Assembly: GCA_902492655.1 (NCBI GenBank)
Contig: CABUMF010000019.1
Span: forward strand, 1 to 36,694
From: an uncultured Eubacteriales bacterium
Lineage (GTDB): Bacteria > Bacillota > Clostridia > HGM11514
DNA: 36,694 nucleotides
Reading direction: 5' to 3'
This document shows, piece by piece, positions 30,609 to 36,694 of this stretch. The position numbers and the translations under genes were made by a program. Within the stretch, counting starts at the first letter, position 1, and each line of letters starts with the position of its first letter. The notes below the pieces were generated by a model, which did not search any database, was not told the origin of the DNA, and was given only the letters and a program-made list of their open reading frames with translations.

Positions 30609-32415
30609 AATTCAACACATCCTCGACAATTGAGGCTTCATCAAGCCTGTATTTTTTAAATAACGATTCATCGTCCCCATGGGTTATAAATTCGTCCGGG
30701 AACGCCTTAACAATAATATTTTTGCATAAAACCCGTTCGATTTCCTCCGAAAGACCGCCGTATCCGCACCCGTCCTCGATTGAAACAACGATTTTCCTGT
30801 CCATACTCCGAACCAGGCAATCGTCAAAGGGTTTTAAAAATCTCATATCGCATACTGCAGTCGAAACACCTGCTTTATCCAATTCTTGTGCTGCCCTGTA
30901 TGCATTTGCCACCATTTTCCCGATAGCAAATATTACGCAGTCCTCGCCGTTTTTAAGCACTCTGCCCTTTCCGAATGTAAGAGGGGTATCCTCAAACGCC
31001 ATGATTTCTTTTCCTCTGGGGTATCTTATCGAAACGGGGCCTTCGATTTCTTCCGAAAGCAGAAGCATTTTTTTAAGCTCGGAAAAATCGGAGGGTGCCA
31101 TAACCGTCATATTCGGAATTGATTTCATATAGCATAAGTCGTAAAGCCCCTGATGAGTTTCCCCGTCCGCTCCCACAAGACCGGCACGGTCAATACAAAA
31201 GCAAACATGGAGATTTTGAAGCGCCGCATCGTGCAAAATCTGGTCATAGCCTCTTTGAAGGAAGGTGGAATATACCGCAAAATAAGGGCTCATTCCGCCC
31301 TTTGCAAGTCCTGCGGAAAAAGTAACAGCGTGCTCCTCCGCAATGCCCACATCGAAAAACCGCTCGGGAAACTTCTTTGCAAACGGCAAAAGCCCCGTAC
31401 CGTCTGGCATAGCCGCTGTAATGGCACAGATATTTTTATTTTTTTCAGCCATTTCAAGAAGCGTTTCACCGAAAACCGAGGAATATGTTTTTTTGCTTTC
31501 TCCGCAGCTTCCGGTGCTCACATCAAAGCCCGAAACCCCGTGGAACTTGCTCGGAAACTCCTCGGCATATTTATAGCCCTTGCCCTTTTTTGTGCATACA
31601 TGAATAAGGCAGGGTGAATTTTTAGACTTTGCCTGCCTCAGAACCGTGGTAAGCTTATCAAAATCGTGCCCGTCAATCGGCCCGTAATACTTGAAGCCGA
31701 GCTGAGTAAAAAGGCTTCCCGAAAAGAAAAGATTTCTGATTTTATTCTTGACATATCTGAGTTTTCTGAACACAACCCTACCCAATTTTGAACGGTTAAG
31801 CTTGCTTTCAACCCGATTTTTGAATTTATAGTAGCCCTCACGGTTTGTGATTTTGCAAAGATACCTTGAAAGGTTGCCGACATTTTCCGAAATCGACATA
31901 TTATTGTCGTTCAGTATTACAATAATCTTTGTTCCTTCGGCGTTGTTTAGTGCTTCGTACGCTTCGCCGCCGGTCATTGAGCCGTCGCCAATAACCGCAA
32001 CAACCTCGAAGCTTTCGCCCTTAAAATCCCTCGCCCGACAAAGCCCGAGAGCCGCGGAAACGGAGGTTGAGCTGTGCCCGGTGTCAAATGCGTCACATTC
32101 GCTTTCGCCGGATTTGGGGAACCCCGAAAGACCGCCGAATTTACGAAGCGAATCGAACCTATCCCTTCGCCCCGTTAAAATCTTGTGAACGTATGCCTGG
32201 TGCCCCACATCCCAAATGAATTTATCCTTGGGGCAATCAAAAACCGTATGCATTGCGAGCGTAAGCTCCACCACTCCGAGATTGGACGCAAGATGTCCCC
32301 CGGTATCCGCAACGGAATTTATAAGAAAATTACGGATTTCCGAAGCAAGCACATCAATTTCGGTTCTGTTCAGTTTTTTCAAATCCGAAGGTGTGTTTAC
32401 ATTCTCTAAAATCAT
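30592..32415 (-). CDS. dxs: 1-deoxy-D-xylulose-5-phosphate synthase
   Basis: Dxs condenses pyruvate and glyceraldehyde-3-phosphate in the first step of the MEP isoprenoid pathway, using thiamine diphosphate. From the ATG at 32415 it has 607 residues. The thiamine diphosphate site is GDGSMTGGEAYEALNNA with the following NDNNMSIS; the transketolase-like pyrimidine domain has DVGIAEEHAVTFSAGLA with catalytic Glu; and DRAGLVGADGETHQGLYD and the C-terminal DMRFLKPFD are typical. The ribosome binding site is in the oapA 3' end (AAAGAAG), so it is coupled to that gene. It shares the operon with ispA, a later isoprenoid enzyme. Confidence 0.97.
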   Translation of the reverse strand: MILENVNTPSDLKKLNRTEIDVLASEIRNFLINSVADTGGHLASNLGVVELTLAMHTVFDCPKDKFIWDVGHQAYVHKILTGRRDRFDSLRKFGGLSGFPKSGESECDAFDTGHSSTSVSAALGLCRARDFKGESFEVVAVIGDGSMTGGEAYEALNNAEGTKIIVILNDNNMSISENVGNLSRYLCKITNREGYYKFKNRVESKLNRSKLGRVVFRKLRYVKNKIRNLFFSGSLFTQLGFKYYGPIDGHDFDKLTTVLRQAKSKNSPCLIHVCTKKGKGYKYAEEFPSKFHGVSGFDVSTGSCGESKKTYSSVFGETLLEMAEKNKNICAITAAMPDGTGLLPFAKKFPERFFDVGIAEEHAVTFSAGLAKGGMSPYFAVYSTFLQRGYDQILHDAALQNLHVCFCIDRAGLVGADGETHQGLYDLCYMKSIPNMTVMAPSDFSELKKMLLLSEEIEGPVSIRYPRGKEIMAFEDTPLTFGKGRVLKNGEDCVIFAIGKMVANAYRAAQELDKAGVSTAVCDMRFLKPFDDCLVRSMDRKIVVSIEDGCGYGGLSEEIERVLCKNIIVKAFPDEFITHGDDESLFKKYRLDEASIVEDVLNFEGKA

Positions 32416-32419
32416 CCTA

Positions 32420-32998
32420 TTACTTCTTTCGTGAAAATGAGTATATAATAACCGATGCAATATGAACAATTTTATTCGAGTTTTTCATCGCAACGGTTTT
32501 GCCGATAGCCTTTCCGCCCACCGTAACTGCGGATAAAACCGCTGTCATGACAACGCTAATTGCCGAGCCGCCGCCCGTAAACAAATGAGCAACTATTACC
32601 GCCAAGGTCGAACCGCTGACAATGCCCGCAATATCGCCTATTACATCATTGCAAAAGCTGGAAACCTTTTCTGCGTTTCTTATAAGCCTGATACTGCACG
32701 CCGCAGACCTGTACTTTTTTGAAGCAAGCGCATGAAAGGGCGTTTCGTCGGCTGTTGCAACCGCAATGCCGATCATATCGAAAACAATGCCGATAGCAAC
32801 TATCAAAACCAAAATCACAAACGCAAAGCCGATGTTAAGCTTTTCAACAACTGCCGATGAGCCAATGCTCAGCGTTACGGAAAGCACAAAGGTCCAGACA
32901 AATATAGAAATAATCCATTTAACGCTTGTTTTTTTGTTTGAAGCCGAGCCGGACTTGATTTTAAGCCTTAACCCGGCAGAAGAATCCTTATTATCCAT
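32420..32998 (-). CDS. oapA: OLE-associated membrane protein OapA (DUF21-like)
   Basis: A 192-residue integral membrane protein with hydrophobic stretches at about residues 27-50, 55-80, 115-140 and 145-170, a basic N-terminus and a conserved DMIGIAVATADETPFHALAS segment resembling the DUF21/CorB (CNNM) transmembrane domain without the CBS domains. In Firmicutes that carry OLE RNA, a protein of this size and type is encoded directly after the RNA gene and recruits OLE RNA to the membrane. Here it starts 40 bases after the RNA block and ends four bases before dxs, exactly that arrangement. The name rests on context plus general sequence character. Ribosome binding site GAGG. Confidence 0.88.
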   Translation of the reverse strand: MDNKDSSAGLRLKIKSGSASNKKTSVKWIISIFVWTFVLSVTLSIGSSAVVEKLNIGFAFVILVLIVAIGIVFDMIGIAVATADETPFHALASKKYRSAACSIRLIRNAEKVSSFCNDVIGDIAGIVSGSTLAVIVAHLFTGGGSAISVVMTAVLSAVTVGGKAIGKTVAMKNSNKIVHIASVIIYSFSRKK

Positions 32999-33039
32999 AA
33001 AAACCTCGTAAAATATATAAAAGGTGGTGATATGTGTGA

Positions 33040-33622
33040 TAAAATCTACAGCATAGGTTCAGTAGGATTTCCCGCAAGGCAACCCTTCCGTCGCCGGTAA
33101 GGGGGGTTCCCCATTAACGCCTTGTCCGGTGCGTCACCGCATCCGGGACTGAATTGCCACTAAGACTGTACTGCAATCCCACACATATCTCTTCCGAACA
33201 GCCTAGGGGTTTTCCCCGACAGCCGATACAATTCTTTATCCTCTTTTGCAGGAATGTTTTCAAAAAGCAATAGCAAAAATATGCTGGCCGGCATAGTTTT
33301 GCCTGATCTGTTATCCCAGCATCCCCACTCAAGGCAGGCTACTCTGTCCCAAGCACAAATGTGTACCAAGGTACAGGTTTCATCCTGTTTCGTAACGCAC
33401 TTTAGTCTGAACACAGTGCAAAGTATGCGCTACAATAACAGGTCTCCGCGGAAATTGGGTCGCATTCGGCATGCCGTTGCCGAGCGCCCAAAAACCTTAA
33501 CTCCCAGCACAAACCCCCGCTTGGCGGCGAAAGCCTGCACCAGGAACTTCATCGATGTGCCCTACAACGGATTTTTAGGCCCGTCCTGGGAATTGCCCGA
33601 ACCGACTAGGATACTGCACCAC
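33040..33622 (-). ncRNA. ole: OLE RNA (ornate, large, extremophilic RNA)
   Basis: About 580 bases without a credible gene, noticeably GC-rich, between ispA and the OapA-type gene in the isoprenoid operon. Stable hairpins on the minus strand include a stem capped by a GTGA tetraloop (33124-33149, loop 33134-33137), GGGG-AAAA-CCCC (33206-33217), ACAGG/CCTGT (33373-33388), GTACC-TT-GGTAC (33363-33374), and a long stem TTGGGCGC/GCGACCCAA with inner TCGGC/GCCGA (33455-33491). OLE RNA is known as a roughly 600-nt RNA encoded just upstream of oapA among ispA, dxs, xse and nusB genes, and forms a membrane ribonucleoprotein with OapA and k-turn-binding proteins. The identification comes from location, length and structure; I could not align it to the OLE model. 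Ends are approximate. Confidence 0.9.
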
Positions 33623-33633
33623 CTTATTAACAA

Positions 33634-34496
33634 TTATTTTTTACGGTTTAACAAACCGTTTGCCAAATCTATGAAAAATTCGCTTCCCGAAACGCCGGAG
33701 AGCGCCTCGTTTGCCAAATTTGTATATTCCTTGGAAAGCTCCTCGGCGCGTTTTAGTCCGAACAGCGAAACATAGGTGCATTTTCCGTTTTCCAAATCAC
33801 TGCCCACGGGCTTTCCGAGCACCTCCGAGTCGCCCTTGACATCCAAAATATCGTCCCGAACCTGAAACGCAAGACCGAGATACAGCCCAAAGGTTTTGAA
33901 TTTTTCAAGCACCGCATCGTCAGCACCTGCCGCCGCCGCACCGCAAAGAAGGCTTTCGCAGATAAGTGCCGAGGTCTTGTTTTCGTGAAGAAAGCGGAGC
34001 GTTTCGGCGGAAATCTGTTTTCGGACTCTATATCAACCACCTGACCGCCAATCATGCCGCCGGCACCCGAAAACGAAGCCATAAACCCTATCGCCTTTAC
34101 AAGCCTTTCGGGCAAAATTTCAGCCTTTACCGCAGTTTCAAACGCCAGAAGCGAAAGAGCGTCCCCTGCAAGCGTTGCCATTGCATCCCCGAAAACCTTG
34201 TGGTTTGTGGGCTTCCCTCTGCGGAAATCATCGTTATCCATTGACGGCAAATCGTCATGAATAAGCGAAAATGTGTGAATCATTTCAATTCCGCAGGCAA
34301 TAGGCAAAACCTTTTCCGGAGCCTCTCCGAGTGAATCTGCCGCCGCAAGACAAAGTACGGGGCGTATACGCTTTCCCCCTGCCATTAAGGAATATCTCAT
34401 GGCTTCGTAAACCGTTTTCTGGAGGCAATCGGGAACTTTCATGCAACAGTCAAGATAATCCTCCGTCAATGTTCTGTAATCATCAAACTTCCTCAT
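33634..34496 (-). pseudogene. ispA: Farnesyl diphosphate synthase IspA, apparent single-base frameshift
   Basis: IspA condenses isoprenoid C5 units to farnesyl diphosphate. The first part, from the ATG at 34496, has the first Asp-rich motif HDDLPSMDNDDFRRG and GMIGGQVVDIESEN. The reading frame then breaks in the run TTTT at 34018-34021. In the next frame it resumes as QISAETLRFLHENKTSALICES and continues through the second Asp-rich motif QVRDDILDVKGD to the normal end NRKK. One extra base in the run would give 287 residues, the usual length. Because the gene is normally important and nothing else is damaged, an assembly or read error in the homopolymer is likely. Ribosome binding site GGAGG; the start overlaps the xseB end by 14 bases. 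Confidence 0.9.
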
Positions 34497-34722
34497 CGCT
34501 TGCCTCCACCGAGAATGCTTTTGCCGTCATTTTTCCGTTTTCAAGCTTCAAAAGCCCGATTTTCTGCTGAGCCTCGTCCAGCATTTTTGTACAAAGCCGT
34601 GTCAGCTCGACGCCTCTTTCAAAAAGCTTCAAGGAGGAATCAAGCTCAGCCTCGCCGGATTCAAGCTGAAGCGTAATCTTTTCAAGCTCACTCATTGCCT
34701 GTTCAAAAGTTAATTTTTCCAT
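34483..34722 (-). CDS. xseB: Exodeoxyribonuclease VII small subunit
   Basis: A 79-residue XseB with the family pattern FEQAMSELEKITLQLESGEAELDSSLKLFERGVEL in its helical hairpin. It binds XseA to form exonuclease VII, which degrades single-stranded DNA. It overlaps xseA by 13 bases upstream and ispA by 14 downstream, the standard nusB-xseA-xseB-ispA order. Confidence 0.95.
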   Translation of the reverse strand: MEKLTFEQAMSELEKITLQLESGEAELDSSLKLFERGVELTRLCTKMLDEAQQKIGLLKLENGKMTAKAFSVEASDEEV

Positions 34723-35912
34723 ATATCCTTAACCTCACAAATCGCACCGCCGTCCGAAAACCGAACGGATAATCTGTCACCCTCATTTAAATCGGCGGCT
34801 GATTTTACAACCTCATCATCTTTTTTCACAACCGAAAAGCCCCTGTTAAGAGTTGCAAGAGGGCTTAGTGCATCGAGCTTTCCGATAGCCGAAGAAAGCA
34901 GTTCCTTATCCTTTGCCAAAACCGAATTCATTGCCGCTTCAAGCTTAAGCGATGCGGAATCCAGTGCCATCATGCGCTTTTCCACAATGTCGTTTTCTCT
35001 TTTGTAAACAGCCCTTCCCGAAAAGCCCTCGAGAGCGAGCCTTTTTTTCCTCACCGTTGCGCCTACGGCGTTTATCAGCCTTAAGTCAAAGCCCGAAAGC
35101 TTTTCCAAAAGCTCCGCCGTGGAAGGAACCGCAAGCTCTGCCGCCGCAGAGGGAGTCGGAGCGCGAAGATCCGCAACAAAATCAATTATTGTGAAATCCG
35201 TTTCATGCCCCACGGCGGAAATAATGGGAATTTTGCAATTTGCCGCCGCTCTTGCGACAATTTCGGTATTAAACGCCCATAAATCCTCGATTGAACCTCC
35301 GCCTCTGCCGACGATTAAAACATCCGCCCACCCTGAGCGGTCAAAATAATCTATGGCTTTTGCAATGTCGCCCGGTGCCTCATCGCCCTGCACAAGCACG
35401 GGATAAATATAAATATCCGAAAGCCTGTACCGCCTTTTTAAGATGTTTAATATATCCCTTACGGCGGCGCCTGTCGGAGAAGTAACCACACCGATTTTGG
35501 ACGGAAATTTCGGTATCGGCTTTTTCCTGTCCTCATCGAAAAGCCCTTCCTCGGAAAGCTTTCCCTTAAGCTGTTCGTAGGCTGCGTAAAGCGCTCCGAT
35601 ACCGTCGGGCTGCATTGAATCTATATAAAGCTGATACTGCCCGTCACGCTCGTAAACACCCACACGCCCCGATGCGATAACCTTCTGTCCGCTCTCGGGC
35701 AAAAACTTGAGGGTTGAGGCGGCAGAACGGAACATAACGCATTTTATAACCGCCGTTTCATCCTTGAGAGCAAAGTACATATGCCCCGAATAATGAGCCT
35801 TGAAATTTGAAATTTCCCCTTTGACCGTCACACGAAAAAGAAGATTATCCTGCTCAATTATGCCCTTTATATACCTGTTAAGCTGCGAAACGGTAAGTGT
35901 GATATTATCCAT
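34710..35912 (-). CDS. xseA: Exodeoxyribonuclease VII large subunit
   Basis: A 400-residue XseA. An N-terminal OB fold (LTVSQLNRYIKGIIEQDNLLFRVTVKGEISNFKAHYSGHMYFALKDE) is followed by the catalytic domain with IGVVTSPTGAAVRDILNILKRRYR, GRGGGSIEDLWAFN and ISAVGHETDFTIIDFVADLRAPTPSAAAELA, then a helical C-terminal region and an S1-like tail. ATG 35912 is preceded by GAGGAATAG at the end of nusB. Slightly shorter than E. coli XseA, as usual in Firmicutes. Confidence 0.96.
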   Translation of the reverse strand: MDNITLTVSQLNRYIKGIIEQDNLLFRVTVKGEISNFKAHYSGHMYFALKDETAVIKCVMFRSAASTLKFLPESGQKVIASGRVGVYERDGQYQLYIDSMQPDGIGALYAAYEQLKGKLSEEGLFDEDRKKPIPKFPSKIGVVTSPTGAAVRDILNILKRRYRLSDIYIYPVLVQGDEAPGDIAKAIDYFDRSGWADVLIVGRGGGSIEDLWAFNTEIVARAAANCKIPIISAVGHETDFTIIDFVADLRAPTPSAAAELAVPSTAELLEKLSGFDLRLINAVGATVRKKRLALEGFSGRAVYKRENDIVEKRMMALDSASLKLEAAMNSVLAKDKELLSSAIGKLDALSPLATLNRGFSVVKKDDEVVKSAADLNEGDRLSVRFSDGGAICEVKDIWKN

Positions 35913-35921
35913 TTTACAAAA

Positions 35922-36362
35922 CTATTCCTCAAAAATTTTAAGCTGACGGACAACCCCCGCCAAAATTCCGTTTACGAATGCACCCGTCTGCTCGCCGTCA
36001 TAAGCCTTTGCAAGCTCAATCGCCTCGTTTATAGAAACCTTTGCGGGGACATCCTCCAAAAATTTCATTTCAAACACGGCAATACGCATGATTGCCATAA
36101 GAGTTTTTGAAATTCTGTTAATCTTCCATTCCTTTGAGTTAGCGGAAATAATGCCGTCAATCTCGTCGATATTTTCCGAAACCCCCGACAAAACCGAATT
36201 CATATATTCAATATCACCGTCCGAAAGCGGGATATATAAATCTTCATCATCGGGCTGAACGTTCCTGAAATAGCTTTCAACGGCGGCACAGGGAGCGTCC
36301 CCCGTCATATCGCACTGATACAAAAATCTGACTGCCGCTTCTCTTGCATTTTGTCTGCTCAT
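35922..36362 (-). CDS. nusB: Transcription antitermination factor NusB
   Basis: A 146-residue all-helical protein that, with NusE (S10), binds boxA in rRNA leaders. The sequence begins SRQNAREAAVRFLYQCDMTGDA, an NusB signature, and ends with VSINEAIELAKAYDGEQTGAFVNGILAGVVRQLK. The C-terminal half carries the most conserved region. It is the first gene of the operon that includes OLE RNA and dxs, with a sigma-A promoter upstream and an AGAGGAAT ribosome binding site. Confidence 0.95.
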   Translation of the reverse strand: MSRQNAREAAVRFLYQCDMTGDAPCAAVESYFRNVQPDDEDLYIPLSDGDIEYMNSVLSGVSENIDEIDGIISANSKEWKINRISKTLMAIMRIAVFEMKFLEDVPAKVSINEAIELAKAYDGEQTGAFVNGILAGVVRQLKIFEE

Positions 36363-36400
36363 GCCGTATTCCTCTGACTTTCAAAAAATAAATTAAGATA

Positions 36401-36429
36401 AGTATATCACATTTTATAAAAAAAATCAA
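36401..36429 (-). promoter_or_regulatory. Sigma-A promoter of the nusB-ispA-OLE-dxs-recN operon
   Basis: On the minus strand TTGATT (36429-36424), 17 bases, TATACT (36406-36401), about 39 bases upstream of the nusB ATG. It is the only clear promoter ahead of the operon, so it probably drives OLE RNA as part of a long transcript that is later processed. Confidence 0.75.
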
Positions 36430-36437
36430 GATTTATG

Positions 36438-36466
36438 TTGCTTTTTTTAGCGCCGAATGTTATAAT
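36438..36466 (+). promoter_or_regulatory. Sigma-A promoter of the esterase gene
   Basis: TTGCTT (36438-36443), 17 bases, TATAAT (36461-36466), about 37 bases before the start codon. It diverges from the nusB promoter with only eight bases between their -35 boxes. Confidence 0.7.
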
Positions 36467-36502
36467 ATATATTGAAAACGTATACAAAGGAGAGGCACTT
36501 TC

Positions 36503-36694
36503 ATGGCAGAAATCAGATTAACCTTAAAATCGGGGCAACTCGGCAAGCAGACAAATGTCAATATAATTCTTCCCAATGTTGTTGAAAAAGGAGAAAAGCT
36601 CCCCGTTCTTTACCTTTTGCACGGGCGGAGCGATAACGAAACCGCATGGACATCGCTTTCTTCAATCGGAAGATATGTGCTTAACAAGAAGGTT
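36503..36694 (+). CDS. Esterase D/tributyrin esterase-like alpha/beta hydrolase (3' end beyond window)
   Basis: Only the first 64 residues are present. They start MAEIRLTLKSGQLGKQTNVN and contain KGEKLPVLYLLHGRSDNETAWTS, the oxyanion-hole segment LLHG of the esterase D/S-formylglutathione hydrolase/antigen 85 group. The catalytic Ser-Asp-His residues would lie beyond the right edge. ATG with an AAAGGAGAGG site and its own promoter. Whether the substrate is a lipid, acetyl sugar or S-formylglutathione cannot be decided. Confidence 0.8.
   Translation, partial: MAEIRLTLKSGQLGKQTNVNIILPNVVEKGEKLPVLYLLHGRSDNETAWTSLSSIGRYVLNKKV

Noticed and set aside
32420..32998. A CorB/CNNM magnesium transporter as the identity of the 192-aa membrane protein
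   Set aside because: It has DUF21-like membrane sequence but lacks the CBS and CorC domains. Its place between OLE RNA and dxs fits OapA better.
33114..33775. Several ORFs of 72-173 codons on both strands within and beside the OLE region
   Set aside because: They overlap each other on both strands, have no convincing ribosome binding sites or recognisable protein patterns, and fall in a block with strong RNA hairpins at the known OLE location. The plus-strand one also runs antisense into ispA.
1..36694. CRISPR arrays, insertion sequences, phage genes, toxin-antitoxin modules
   Set aside because: No regularly spaced direct repeats, transposases, integrases, phage structural genes or paired small toxin/antitoxin genes were seen in either strand.

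Overview
The window looks like a stretch of chromosome from a Gram-positive anaerobe of the class Clostridia. The evidence is the gene content: dnaG-sigA, a RsiV-type anti-sigma factor, ClpE, HPr with both His15 and Ser46, an argR-recN-nadK-tlyA-dxs operon, and a sirohaem reductase. Strong sigma-A promoters with 17-base spacers recur. The family level cannot be fixed from this sequence alone.

Layout. Positions 1-8.0 kb are all on the minus strand: tadA (cut by the window edge), two tandem primary sigma factor genes, dnaG, a frameshifted putP-type Na+/solute symporter behind a palindromic operator, a TetR regulator and an rlmI-like rRNA methyltransferase. At 8.1-8.3 kb a consensus promoter drives tRNA-Thr and tRNA-Tyr. 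The next 2 kb (8.37-10.45 kb) is visibly AT-rich. It holds a 49-codon ORF, a TIM-barrel epimerase-like gene and a small membrane protein, and looks accessory. From 10.5 to 13.4 kb there is an ECF sigma/RsiV-like anti-sigma pair and an NSS-family transporter. From 13.4 to 17.0 kb (minus) lies an operon of a sirohaem/4Fe-4S reductase and a metal-chelate ABC importer. tRNA-Gly and tRNA-Arg follow, then yajC, a TIGR04086-like membrane protein, a small secreted protein, secD, secF, a HAD phosphatase and clpE. Convergent to clpE are uvrC and an HPr gene.

The most notable part is the long minus-strand operon from 36.4 to 26.5 kb: nusB-xseA-xseB-ispA-[about 580 nt of GC-rich non-coding sequence]-192-aa membrane protein-dxs-tlyA-nadK-argR-recN-rseC. 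The non-coding block is rich in stable hairpins, including a GNRA loop. It sits between ispA and a small membrane-protein gene just before dxs, which is the known location of OLE (ornate, large, extremophilic) RNA and its membrane partner OapA. I therefore call OLE RNA and oapA. The function of this ribonucleoprotein at the membrane is still only partly understood.

Other points of interest are the duplicated sigA, a probable lysozyme-responsive SigV/RsiV pair with a visible signal-peptidase-like site, apparent frameshifts in putP and ispA (mutation or sequence error), a terminator hairpin that contains the ribosome binding site of the next gene, and a uvrC 3' end that forms part of the clpE terminator.
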